Shown one piece after another: positions 1 through 7,847 of a stretch of 64,000 nucleotides of DNA. The stretch covers positions 1-64,000 of the forward strand of contig JBIQHD010000009.1 in assembly GCA_044508835.1 (NCBI GenBank), in the 5' to 3' direction. The number at the start of each line of letters is the position of its first letter. Position 1 is the first letter of the stretch. Source of the DNA: JAKFDI01 sp044508835 (GTDB lineage Bacteria > Pseudomonadota > Gammaproteobacteria > Burkholderiales > Burkholderiaceae_C). Under the pieces are notes generated by a model. That model saw nothing but the letters and a program-made list of their open reading frames with translations. It made no database searches and was not told the DNA's origin. Position numbers and translations under genes: made by a program.

Positions 1-53
1 ATCGTCCCCACGTTCACGTGCGGCTTCGTGCGCTCAAACTTGCCTTTTGCCAT
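1..53 (-). CDS. tuf: Elongation factor Tu, N-terminal fragment
   Basis: The first 17 codons of EF-Tu, the GTPase that carries aminoacyl-tRNA to the ribosome, are visible before the gene runs off the left edge. The translation begins MAKGKFERTKPHVNVGT, which is the canonical bacterial EF-Tu amino terminus. An AGGAG ribosome binding site lies 7-8 bases upstream of the ATG. It is the last gene of a tRNA-Tyr, tRNA-Gly, tRNA-Thr, tuf series, the arrangement known from the E. coli tufB operon and common in Betaproteobacteria, so co-transcription with the tRNAs is likely. Confidence 0.95.
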   Translation of the reverse strand, partial: MAKGKFERTKPHVNVGT

Positions 54-88
54 TTCTTGCTCCTAGCAACCCCGAGGGGAACTGAATT

Positions 89-163
<75 letters not shown>

Positions 164-225
164 AGCGAATCACTCAAACACCAGTTTCGAAAAGACCCTC
201 GGACCCTCGGAGGCCTTTTCGAGAC

Positions 226-299
226 TGGAGCGGGAGACGGGAATCGAACCCGCGTCATTAGCTTGGAAGGCTAGGGTTCTACCATTGAACTACTCCCGC
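226..299 (-). tRNA. tRNA-Gly (TCC)
   Basis: Minus-strand cloverleaf with acceptor stem GCGGGAG/CTCCCGC, anticodon stem TAGC/GCTA with loop CTTCCAA giving anticodon TCC, T-loop GTTCGATTC and an encoded CCA end. It resembles E. coli glyT in sequence and position. Confidence 0.96.
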
Positions 300-411
300 C
301 CGGGAGCCCTTCGAGCAAGCCCCGGACGCCGCAAGGCGAGCGCGCGCACCGGACACCCGACGAAGGCAACACACTGCTTTGTCGACTACCAACTACCGAA
401 TTTGTTCGCCA

Positions 412-497
412 TGGTGGAGGAGGCTGGATTCGAACCAGCGTAGGCGTAAGCCAACAGATTTACAGTCTGCCCCCTTTAGCCACTCGGGCACCCCTCC
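412..497 (-). tRNA. tRNA-Tyr (GTA)
   Basis: Minus-strand tRNA of 86 bases with the long variable arm expected of tRNA-Tyr. The acceptor stem is GGAGGGG paired with the 3' side. The anticodon stem CAGA/TCTG carries loop CTGTAAA, giving anticodon GTA. CCA is encoded. It is the first gene of the tRNA/tuf series. Confidence 0.96.
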
Positions 498-546
498 GCG
501 GCGAACCGCAGACTATAGCACGGCTCGCGGGCGCGGCAAACAGGCG

Positions 547-1302
547 TCAGGGCGCATCGAGCGACCAGTCGAGCGGCCCGGCGCCGTCGCGGCCCACGAA
601 GGCCGCCGCCTCGGCGAAATGGCCGCAGCCGATGAACGGCACCGGCGGCCGGGTGGCCGACAGCGGTGACGGATGGTTGCAGCGCAGCACCCGGTGCGCG
701 GCGCCCCCCGCGGCGATCAGCGGCGCCTTGGCCTGCGCATGATTCCCCCAGAGCAGGAAGGCCTTCGGGCGCGGGTCGCCCGCCGCGGTGCGGATCAGCT
801 CGTCGGTCAGCGCCTCCCACCCGCGGCCGGCATGGCTGCCCGGCCGGCCGTCCTCGACGGTCAGGACGGCGTTGAGCAGCAGCACGCCGCGCCGCGCCCA
901 GCCGCCCAGGTGGCCGGACGGGGGCACGGCGCGGCCGAGGTCGCGCTGCAGTTCCTTGAAGATGTTGCGCAGGCTCGGCGGGAGGCGCACGCCCGCCGGC
1001 ACCGAGAACGCCAGCCCCTCGGCCTGCCCCGGCCCGTGGTAGGGGTCCTGGCCGAGGATCACGGCGCGGGTGGATGCCAGCGGCGTCAGCGCCAGCGCCC
1101 GGAAAGGCTGCGCCGGATAGACCGCCGCGCCCGCGCGCACGCGCCCGTCGACGAAGTCGATCAGCCCGCGCCCCGCCGGGCTGTCGCGCCAGGCCCGGAC
1201 CACCGGCGCCCAGTCGGTGTCGAGCCGGTCGACCAGCGCGTCGAGCGGCTCGTGCAGCCGGTTCGGCGCCTGCGGGGCGCCCGGCGCGGCCTGCGCGCTC
1301 AC
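547..1302 (-). CDS. ung: Uracil-DNA glycosylase (family 1)
   Basis: Removes uracil from DNA in the cytoplasm as the first step of base excision repair. The 251-residue product has the usual family length. It carries the water-activating motif GQDPYHG with the catalytic Asp, the LLLNAVLTV segment, the LLWGNHAQAK region and the HPSPLSA loop that contacts the minor groove. The GTG start overlaps the stop codon of trpC as GTGA, so it is probably translated as the last cistron of the trpEGDC transcript. The protein begins with about 20 Ala/Pro-rich residues outside the conserved fold, so a slightly later start is possible. Confidence 0.95.
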   Translation of the reverse strand: MSAQAAPGAPQAPNRLHEPLDALVDRLDTDWAPVVRAWRDSPAGRGLIDFVDGRVRAGAAVYPAQPFRALALTPLASTRAVILGQDPYHGPGQAEGLAFSVPAGVRLPPSLRNIFKELQRDLGRAVPPSGHLGGWARRGVLLLNAVLTVEDGRPGSHAGRGWEALTDELIRTAAGDPRPKAFLLWGNHAQAKAPLIAAGGAAHRVLRCNHPSPLSATRPPVPFIGCGHFAEAAAFVGRDGAGPLDWSLDAP

Positions 1303-2087
1303 CGGAACAGGTCGGCCAGCGCCGCCCCGGGGTCGGGCGCGCGCATGAAGGCCTCGCCGACCAGGAACGCGTCGACTCCCGCGCCGCGCATGCGCTCGAC
1401 GTCGGCCCGGCCGAGGATGCCGCTCTCGGTGACCAGCAGGCGGTCGGCCGGCAGGCGGCCGAGCAGCCCCAGCGTCGTGTCGAGCGTCACCTCGAAGGTG
1501 CGCAGGTTGCGGTTGTTGATGCCCACCAGCGGCGTCTTCAGGTGCAGGGCGCGCTCGAGCTCCGCCCCGTCGTGCGCCTCGACCAGCACGGCCATGCCGA
1601 GCGCCTGCGCCTGCGCCTCCAGGTCGGCCATCCGCGCGTCGTCGAGGCAGGCGACGATCAGCAGGATGCAGTCGGCGCCCATGGCGCGCGCTTCGTCGAC
1701 CTGGTAGGCGTCGACCATGAAGTCCTTGCGCAGCACGGGCAGCGCGCAGGCGGCGCGCGCCTGCCGCAGGAACTCGGCCGAGCCCTGGAAGAACTGCGCG
1801 TCGGTCAGCACGCTCAGGCAGGCGGCGCCGTGGCGCTCGTAGCTGGCCGCGATCTCGGCCGGCGCGAAGGGCTCGCGCAGCACGCCCTTGCTCGGGCTCG
1901 CCTTCTTGATCTCGGCGATCACGCCGGCGCCGCCGGCGGCGATGCGCCCGCGCAGGCTGCCGGCGAAGTCGCGCACTGCGCCGGCGGCCTCGGCGTCGCG
2001 CCGCAGCGAGGCGGCATCCCGCCGCGTCTTCGCCGCGGCGACTTCCTCGCGCTTGACCGCGACGATCTTCTGCAGGATGTCGCTCAC
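1299..2087 (-). CDS. trpC: Indole-3-glycerol phosphate synthase
   Basis: Catalyses ring closure of carboxyphenylamino-deoxyribulose-5-phosphate to indole-3-glycerol phosphate in tryptophan biosynthesis. The 262-residue TIM barrel starts MSDILQKIVAVKREEV. It shows the expected IKKASPSKG phosphate/substrate segment, the VLRKDFMVD strand, the GINNRNL motif and the TESGI terminal phosphate site. It is monofunctional, with no TrpF fusion. The GTG start overlaps the trpD stop by a GTGA, and its own stop overlaps the ung start, so translation is coupled on both sides. Confidence 0.96.
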   Translation of the reverse strand: MSDILQKIVAVKREEVAAAKTRRDAASLRRDAEAAGAVRDFAGSLRGRIAAGGAGVIAEIKKASPSKGVLREPFAPAEIAASYERHGAACLSVLTDAQFFQGSAEFLRQARAACALPVLRKDFMVDAYQVDEARAMGADCILLIVACLDDARMADLEAQAQALGMAVLVEAHDGAELERALHLKTPLVGINNRNLRTFEVTLDTTLGLLGRLPADRLLVTESGILGRADVERMRGAGVDAFLVGEAFMRAPDPGAALADLFR

Positions 2088-3112
2088 GACAGCGCCTGCG
2101 TGCGGGCCACGAACTGCTGCAGCTTCGCCTTTGCCCGGCCCGAGGCCAGCGCCTCGCGGGCGCGCGCTATGCCGTCGGCCATCGAGCCGGCCACGTCGGC
2201 GGCGTACAGCGCGACGCCGGCGTTGAGCAGCACGATGTCGCGCGCCGGGCCCTCCTCGTTGTCGAGCACCGCCATCAGCAGCGCCTTCGACTGCTCGGGC
2301 GTGTCGACCTTGAGCGCGCGGTTGCTCGCCATGGTGAAGCCGAAGTCCTCGGGGTGGATCTCGTACTCGTGGATGCCGCCGTCCTTGTACTCGCCCACCA
2401 TCGTCGCGGCGCCGAGCGAGACCTCGTCCATGCCGTCGCGGCCGTAGACGACCAGCGCATGCTCGGCGCCCAGGCGCTGCAGCGCGCGCACCTGGATGCC
2501 GACGAGATCCGGGTGAAACACGCCCATCAGGATGTTGGGGGCGCCGGCCGGGTTGGTGAGCGGGCCCAGGATGTTGAAGATGGTGCGCACGCCGAGCTCG
2601 CGCCGCACCGGCGCAACATTCTTCATCGCCGGGTGGTGGTTGGGCGCGAACATGAAGCCGATGCCGCTGTCGGCGATGCAGCGGGCGATGGCCGCCGGCG
2701 GCAGGTTGATGTTCGCGCCGAGCGCCTCCAGCACGTCGGCGCTGCCCGACTTGCTCGACACGCTGCGCCCGCCGTGCTTGCTCACGCGCGCGCCGCCGGC
2801 GGCGGCCACGAACATGCTGCAGGTGGAGATGTTGAAGGTGTGCGAGCCGTCGCCGCCTGTGCCGACGATGTCGACCAGGTGCGTGCGGTCGGCCACGTCC
2901 ACCTTGGTCGAGAACTCGCGCATCACCTGCGCGGCGGCGGTGATCTCGCCGATGGTCTCCTTCTTCACGCGCAGGCCGACGAGCAGCGCGGCCATCATGC
3001 TCGGCGACATCTCGCCGCTCATGATGCGGCGCACCAGCGCCAGCATCTCGTCGTGGAAGATCTCGCGGTGCTCGATGACCCGCGTGAGGGCGTCGGTGTC
3101 GGTGATGGTCAT
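2084..3112 (-). CDS. trpD: Anthranilate phosphoribosyltransferase
   Basis: Transfers the phosphoribosyl group of PRPP to anthranilate. The 342-residue protein is typical for the family and has the PRPP-binding motif DIVGTGGDG, followed by FNIST and SKHGGRSVSSKSGSADVLEALG, with the glycosyltransferase family 3 helical N-terminus before it. I chose the ATG at 3112 because MTITDTDALTRVI aligns with the family start. The open frame extends upstream only because it shadows trpG in another frame. There is a gap of about 23 bases after trpG, and the gene overlaps trpC. Confidence 0.96.
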   Translation of the reverse strand: MTITDTDALTRVIEHREIFHDEMLALVRRIMSGEMSPSMMAALLVGLRVKKETIGEITAAAQVMREFSTKVDVADRTHLVDIVGTGGDGSHTFNISTCSMFVAAAGGARVSKHGGRSVSSKSGSADVLEALGANINLPPAAIARCIADSGIGFMFAPNHHPAMKNVAPVRRELGVRTIFNILGPLTNPAGAPNILMGVFHPDLVGIQVRALQRLGAEHALVVYGRDGMDEVSLGAATMVGEYKDGGIHEYEIHPEDFGFTMASNRALKVDTPEQSKALLMAVLDNEEGPARDIVLLNAGVALYAADVAGSMADGIARAREALASGRAKAKLQQFVARTQALS

Positions 3113-3135
3113 GGCGGTCTCCGGGTGGCGCGCGT

Positions 3136-3720
3136 TCACGGACAAAGCTCCAGGAAGTTCCTCAGCATCGCGTGCCCGTGCTCGGTGAGGATGGACTCGG
3201 GGTGGAACTGCAGGCCTTCGAGCGGCGTCTTCGTGCCGGCGAGCCCGCGGTGGCGCACGCCCATGATCTCGTCGTCCTGCGAGGTCGAGGTGATCTCCAG
3301 TTCGCCCGGCAGCGTGGCGCGCTCGATCACCAGCGAGTGGTAGCGGATCACGTTGAACTGCCGCGGCAGCGCGGTGTAGACGCCGCGCTCGTCGGTGGTG
3401 ATGACGTCGGCCTTGCCGTGCATCTGCGTCTTCGCGCGCACGATGCGCCCGCCCAGCGCCGCGCCGATGGCCTGGTGGCCCAGGCACACGCCGAGGATCG
3501 GCAGCCGGCCGGTGAAGGCGCGGATCGCCTCCACGCAGATGCCGGCCTCGGCCGGCGAGCACGGCCCGGGCGAGAGCACCAGCCGGTCGGGCCGCAGCGC
3601 GCCGATCTCGTCGAGCGTGATCTCGTCGTTGCGCACCACGCGCACCTCCTCGCCCAGCTCGCCGAAGTACTGCACCAGGTTGAAGGTGAACGAGTCGTAG
3701 TTGTCGATCATGAGCAGCAT
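3136..3720 (-). CDS. trpG: Anthranilate synthase component II (glutamine amidotransferase)
   Basis: Supplies ammonia from glutamine to TrpE. The 194-residue class I amidotransferase starts MLLMIDNYDSFTFNLVQYF. It has the oxyanion segment LSPGPCSPAEAG, the nucleophile elbow GVCLGHQ with the catalytic Cys, and the HPES motif with the His and Glu of the triad near the C-terminus. It begins one base after the trpE stop, so the two subunits of the complex are almost certainly coupled. It may also serve folate synthesis, as a single trpG often does in this group; that is inference. Confidence 0.95.
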   Translation of the reverse strand: MLLMIDNYDSFTFNLVQYFGELGEEVRVVRNDEITLDEIGALRPDRLVLSPGPCSPAEAGICVEAIRAFTGRLPILGVCLGHQAIGAALGGRIVRAKTQMHGKADVITTDERGVYTALPRQFNVIRYHSLVIERATLPGELEITSTSQDDEIMGVRHRGLAGTKTPLEGLQFHPESILTEHGHAMLRNFLELCP

Positions 3721-3721
3721 G

Positions 3722-5206
3722 TCAGAAGCCCTCCTCGACCAGTTCAGCGGCGCGAATCAAGGCCCGCGCCTTGGCCTCGGTCTCCTTCCACTCCAGCTCG
3801 GGCACCGAATCGGCCACCACGCCGGCCGCCGCCTGCACGTACAGGGTGCTGTCCTTGACGATGCCGGTGCGGATGGCGATGGCCACGTCCATGTCGCCGG
3901 CGAAGCTGAGGTAGCCGCAGGCGCCGCCGTAGATGCCGCGCTTGATCGGCTCGAGCTCGTCGATGACCTCCATGGCGCGGATCTTCGGCGCGCCCGTCAG
4001 CGTGCCGGCGGGGAAGGTGGCCTTCAGCACGTCGAGGTTGGTCATGCCGTCCTTCAGCAGCCCCTCGACGTTGCTGACGATGTGCATCACGTGCGAGTAG
4101 CGCTCGACGGCGAAGGCCTCCGTCACCTTCACGCTACCGGTCCTGGCGATGCGGCCGATGTCGTTGCGCGCCAGGTCGATGAGCATCAGGTGCTCGGCGC
4201 GCTCCTTCGGGTCGGCCTTCAGCTCCTCTTCGAGCGCCTTGTCCTGCTCGGGCGTGGCGCCGCGCGGGCGGGTGCCCGCCAGCGGGCGGATGGTCACCTT
4301 GTCGCCATCGGGCGTGTGCTCGTGCCGCACCAGGATCTCGGGCGAGGCGCCGACGATCTGGAAGTCGCCCATGTCGTAGAAGTACATGTAGGGCGACGGG
4401 TTCAGCGAGCGCAGCGCCCGGTACAGCGACAGCGGCGACTCGGTGTAGCGCTTCTTCAGCCGCTGGCCGATCTGCACCTGCATCATGTCGCCGGCGGCGA
4501 TGAGCTCCTTGCTCCGCAGCACCGCGGCGAGGTAGTCGTCCTTGGCGAACTCGCGCTCCACGCCGTGCGACTGACCGCGCTTCACCGCCGGGGCGGTGAC
4601 GCTGTAGCGCAGCTTGTCGGCCAGCTCGGACAGGCGCTTCTTGCCGCGGAAGAAGGATTCGCTCTCGCGCGGATCGGCGTAGACGATGAGGTACAGCCGC
4701 CCCGACAGGTTGTCGATGACCGCGAGCTCCTCGCACTGCAGCAACAGGATGTCGGGCGTGTCGATGCCGCCGGACTTCCAGGTCTTGGCGAGCCGGGGCT
4801 CGATGTAGCGCACCGCGTCGTAGCCGAAGTAGCCGGCCAGCCCGCCGCAGAAGCGCGGCATGCCCGGGCGCAGCGCGACCTTGAAGCGCTGCTGGTACTG
4901 CGCGATGAAGTCGAGCGGGTTGCCCTCGTGCGTCTCGACCACGCGGCCGTCGGTGACGACCTCGGTCTTGAAGCCGCTCGCGCGCAGCAGCGTCTTCGCG
5001 GGCAGGCCGATGAACGAATAGCGGCCGAAGCGCTCGCCGCCGACCACGGATTCGAGCAGGAAGCTGTGCCGGCCGCTGCCGCCCGCGGCGGCGAGCTTCA
5101 GGTAGAGCGACAGCGGGGTTTCGAGGTCCGCGAACGCCTCGGCGATCAGCGGGATGCGGTTGTAGCCTTCGGCGGCGAGGCTCTTGAATTCGAGTTCGGT
5201 GATCAC
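3722..5206 (-). CDS. trpE: Anthranilate synthase component I
   Basis: Converts chorismate to anthranilate with TrpG. The 494-residue protein has an N-terminal region with the feedback-site type LLES motif near residue 50 and a C-terminal chorismate-binding domain. Visible motifs there are IRPLAGTRPRG, DLARNDIGR and the GTLTGAPK...AMEVIDELEP block. It is separated from gph by a plus-strand gene, so unlike many relatives it needs its own promoter. The roughly 370 bases upstream hold a candidate leader peptide and GC-rich hairpins. Confidence 0.96.
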   Translation of the reverse strand: MITELEFKSLAAEGYNRIPLIAEAFADLETPLSLYLKLAAAGGSGRHSFLLESVVGGERFGRYSFIGLPAKTLLRASGFKTEVVTDGRVVETHEGNPLDFIAQYQQRFKVALRPGMPRFCGGLAGYFGYDAVRYIEPRLAKTWKSGGIDTPDILLLQCEELAVIDNLSGRLYLIVYADPRESESFFRGKKRLSELADKLRYSVTAPAVKRGQSHGVEREFAKDDYLAAVLRSKELIAAGDMMQVQIGQRLKKRYTESPLSLYRALRSLNPSPYMYFYDMGDFQIVGASPEILVRHEHTPDGDKVTIRPLAGTRPRGATPEQDKALEEELKADPKERAEHLMLIDLARNDIGRIARTGSVKVTEAFAVERYSHVMHIVSNVEGLLKDGMTNLDVLKATFPAGTLTGAPKIRAMEVIDELEPIKRGIYGGACGYLSFAGDMDVAIAIRTGIVKDSTLYVQAAAGVVADSVPELEWKETEAKARALIRAAELVEEGF

Positions 5207-5383
5207 GGTGCATGGCCCTCCATGGCCGGGCGGCGCGCGAGGCGCGGCCGCTTGACGTGTGCGGTGTCGGAAGGGGCGGCGACGGTTGGCGTCACCGCCG
5301 GGGCCGGAGGGGGCTGCCGGTGTGTCGGCAGCGGCCCCCGCGGCAAGGCAGACGGGCCTGGAGCCGGGCGCAGGCGCCCGCGC

Positions 5384-5464
5384 TCAGGCCGGGAATGGCC
5401 GGCTGCGCCAGGGCCATGCTCCCCGGTCGTGCGACCCTTTCGTCTGCTTGCGCGGCGTGAACAT
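5384..5464 (-). CDS. Possible trp leader peptide (26 aa)
   Basis: A 26-codon frame, beginning MFTPRKQTKGS, lies about 180 bases upstream of trpE on the same strand. It has Trp codons at positions 17 and 19 in the context AWPW and ends with TGA. GC-rich complementary segments follow it, for example GCGGGCGCC with a partner and GCCGCTGCC with GGCAGC. A TACACT -10-like hexamer at 5471-5476 lies so close that the transcript might start at or near the ATG, and no Shine-Dalgarno is visible. I see no T-run terminator after the hairpins. The assignment rests on position and Trp codons only. Confidence 0.3.
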   Translation of the reverse strand: MFTPRKQTKGSHDRGAWPWRSRPFPA

Positions 5465-5521
5465 CCAAAAAGTGTAGCAGGCGCGCCTTGCGCAGGAAGT
5501 CACGCTGTCCCCGAGCCGGTT

Positions 5522-5539
5522 TGGTACTGATCGGTACCA
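5522..5539. promoter_or_regulatory. 18-bp dyad between trpE and the chalcone-isomerase-like gene
   Basis: TGGTAC and GTACCA form perfect 6-base arms around a 6-base, nearly symmetric centre. The element lies in the divergent control region, just upstream of a TACACT -10-like hexamer at about 5547 that would serve the plus-strand gene. It has the form of an operator, but I cannot name the regulator. Confidence 0.35.
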
Positions 5540-5579
5540 GCATGGATACACTTTGACACCTTCGCTCGGGGCCACTGCC

Positions 5580-6191
5580 ATGCGTCCACACCGAATCGCT
5601 TCGCTGCTCATCGCCTCCGTGCTGTGGGCCGGTTCCGCCGCGTCGCAGGCGGTCGAGCTCGCCGGCGTGACCTACCCGCCGACGCTCACCCTGGCGAACA
5701 CCACGCTGCAGCTGAACGGCGCGGGCGTGCGCCACAAGGCCGTGTTCAAGGTCTACACGGCCGGCCTCTACCTCACGGCGAAGGCCGCCACGCCCGAGGA
5801 AGTGCTCGCCGCCGGCGGGCCGCGCCGCCTGCACATCGTGATGCTGCGCAAGATCAACGCCTCGGAGCTCGGCCGGCTGTTCACCCGCGGCATGGAGGAC
5901 AACGCCCGGCCCGGCGAGATGTCGAAGCTGATCCCCGGGATCCTGAAGATGGGCGACATCTTCTCGGCCCGCAAGCAGCTCGCCGAGGGCGAGTCGTTCT
6001 CCGTCGACTTCGTGCCCGGCGTGGGCGCCACCATCCTCGTCAACGGCCAGCCGATGGCCGAGCCGATCCGGGAACCGGAGTTCTTCAATGCGCTGATGCG
6101 CATCTGGCTCGGCCGCTCGCCGGCCGACGCGATGCTGAAGAACGCGCTGCTGGGCCAGTCGCCCGCGCCCGCCCCGAACGCCTACCCCTGA
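5580..6191 (+). CDS. Chalcone isomerase-like exported protein
   Basis: A 203-residue protein with a Sec signal peptide (RIASLLIASVLWAGSAASQA) followed by a chalcone-isomerase-like fold. The LAGVTYPPTLTLANTTLQLNGAGVR start, the KVYTAGLYL strand and the PG/ILVNGQPM segment are typical of the bacterial members, which lack a known enzymatic role and are not flavonoid enzymes by evidence here. I preferred the ATG at 5580 over an upstream start because it opens a clean signal peptide. Its last 10 bases overlap the end of gph on the other strand. It sits between gph and trpE, which are neighbours in many relatives. Confidence 0.85.
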   Translation: MRPHRIASLLIASVLWAGSAASQAVELAGVTYPPTLTLANTTLQLNGAGVRHKAVFKVYTAGLYLTAKAATPEEVLAAGGPRRLHIVMLRKINASELGRLFTRGMEDNARPGEMSKLIPGILKMGDIFSARKQLAEGESFSVDFVPGVGATILVNGQPMAEPIREPEFFNALMRIWLGRSPADAMLKNALLGQSPAPAPNAYP

Positions 6192-6880
6192 CGCCTGGCG
6201 CACGCGAGAGGCACCTGGTCGAGCCGGTCGACGTGCGCGTCGGCGTCGACGGCGGGGACCGGCTCGCCGTGGTTGTAGCCGTAGCTGACGAGCACCACGG
6301 GGCAGCCGGCCGCCCGCGCGGCGCGCGCGTCGTTGCTCGAGTCGCCGATCATCAGCGTGCGTGACGGCCGCGTGCCGAGCGCCTTGCAGGTTTCGAGAAG
6401 CGGCAGCGGATCGGGCTTCTGCCGCGCGAAGGCGTCGCCGCCGAAGACCCGCTCGAAGCTGCCGGCCAGCCCGGTGCGCCGCAGCAGCTCGGCGGCGAAC
6501 GCGCCCGGCTTGTTGGTCAGGCAGGCCAGCCGCAGCCCGTGCGCGCGCAGCCGCGCCAGCCCTTCGGGCACGCCGGGGAACACCGTCGCGTACCGGCCGT
6601 TGACCTGCGCGTAGTGCCGCTGGTAGGCCGCCCCCGCCGCGTCGCGCAGCGAGGCGTCGGCGCCGACGTGGGCGAGCGTGCTGCGGATCAGGTGGTCCGA
6701 GCCCTTGCCGATGGCGCGCTCGACGAAGCCGCGCCCGACCCGCGGCAGGCCGAGGCCGTCGAGCGTGAGGTCGAGGACGGCAACGAAATCGCCGAGGGTG
6801 TCGACCAGCGTGCCATCCAGATCGAGGATGGCGGCGTCGTGGCCGCACGGGGTATCTTCCGCTCGAAGGTCGTCAGGCAT
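6182..6880 (-). CDS. gph: Phosphoglycolate phosphatase (HAD family)
   Basis: Dephosphorylates 2-phosphoglycolate, a by-product of DNA repair and oxygenase chemistry. The 232-residue HAD hydrolase has motif I LDLDGTLVDT, motif II LTNKPG, the KPDPLPLLETC lysine motif III and motif IV MIGDSSNDARAARAAG. The start at 6880 gives MPDDLRAED just before the conserved core; in-frame codons further upstream add no conserved sequence. The location between rpe and trpE fits the usual Burkholderiales order, although both sides now carry inserted opposite-strand genes. Confidence 0.93.
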   Translation of the reverse strand: MPDDLRAEDTPCGHDAAILDLDGTLVDTLGDFVAVLDLTLDGLGLPRVGRGFVERAIGKGSDHLIRSTLAHVGADASLRDAAGAAYQRHYAQVNGRYATVFPGVPEGLARLRAHGLRLACLTNKPGAFAAELLRRTGLAGSFERVFGGDAFARQKPDPLPLLETCKALGTRPSRTLMIGDSSNDARAARAAGCPVVLVSYGYNHGEPVPAVDADAHVDRLDQVPLACARRQG

Positions 6881-7073
6881 GCGGCGGCCGTGAGTTGCAA
6901 CCGCCCGATTCAAGCATGCATGGGGAATCCGTGAGTCTGCGGCACCGGCCGCCGGCCTCGCTTGCGCCACCAGCGAGTACCCGCTTCGTGGCAGGGCCTC
7001 TTCTGGCCTTCGCTGCGGGAGCAGCGCAACATGCTCGCCACGGCGGGTGACAGTCACACCTGAGGAGTGCACG

Positions 7074-7823
7074 GTGTCAGCCTTACCCACACAAATCGCA
7101 TTCCCACGGCAGGACGGCGCGCTGCGTTCGCACCTGAGCGACGACCCGAGCGGCCTGGCCGAGATCGTCGACGAGCAGCTCGGCTCGCGCATCGTCACCA
7201 TCCGCGCGGCGGATTCGGGCGGCCGGCGCTCGTCGGCCAACATCCTGGTGCACAAGATGTACGCCACGCGCGGCTACACCACCTCGATGGCGCCCCAGGA
7301 CGCCTCCAACCTCGTCACGCTGATCGCCACCGACCACGACGAGACCATCGGCACCATCTCGGTGCGCTTCGATTCGCCCGAAGGCCTGCGCGCGGAAGAG
7401 CTGTTCCCGGACGAGATCCGCGCGCTGCGCGACGAAGGCCGGCACCTGTGCGAGTTCACCAAGCTCGCCATGGACCACGTGGTGAAGTCCCGGCGCGTGC
7501 TGGCCTCGCTGTTCCACACGGCGTACATCTGGGCCCACCGCATCCTCGATTTCGACGACGTGGTGATCGAGGTGAACCCGCGGCACGTCCTCTACTACCG
7601 CAAGATGCTCGGCTTCGTCGTCATGGGGCCGGAGCGCATGAACCGACGCGTGAACGCGCCGGCCGTGCTGATGCGCCTGGACTTCTCGCTGGCGCGCCGG
7701 CGCGTGGAGCGCTGGGCCGGCACGGCGGAGCACCAGCCGAACGAGCGTTCGCTCTATCCCTACTTCTTCTCTCCGGCCGAGGAGGCCGGCCTGATCGCGC
7801 GCCTGCCCAAGACGCCGCTCTGA
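7074..7823 (+). CDS. FeeM-like N-acyl amino acid synthase / GNAT-fold acyltransferase
   Basis: A 249-residue predicted cytoplasmic protein with the layout of FeeM-type N-acyl amino acid synthases, which are related to autoinducer synthases and GNAT acetyltransferases. Visible features are ILVHKMYATRGY near residue 55, a TIGTISVRFDSPEGL beta-hairpin, CEFTKLAMD followed by a helix, and the VIEVNPRHVLYYRKMLGFV strand-helix-strand that normally closes the acyl-CoA or acyl-ACP pocket. GTG at 7074 is preferred because GAGGAG lies six bases upstream; an earlier GTG at 7047 lacks this. The family usually makes long-chain acyl amino acids. Substrate and role here are unknown. Confidence 0.7.
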   Translation: MSALPTQIAFPRQDGALRSHLSDDPSGLAEIVDEQLGSRIVTIRAADSGGRRSSANILVHKMYATRGYTTSMAPQDASNLVTLIATDHDETIGTISVRFDSPEGLRAEELFPDEIRALRDEGRHLCEFTKLAMDHVVKSRRVLASLFHTAYIWAHRILDFDDVVIEVNPRHVLYYRKMLGFVVMGPERMNRRVNAPAVLMRLDFSLARRRVERWAGTAEHQPNERSLYPYFFSPAEEAGLIARLPKTPL

Positions 7824-7847
7824 GCGGCTGCCGGCTCAGTGCACGGA

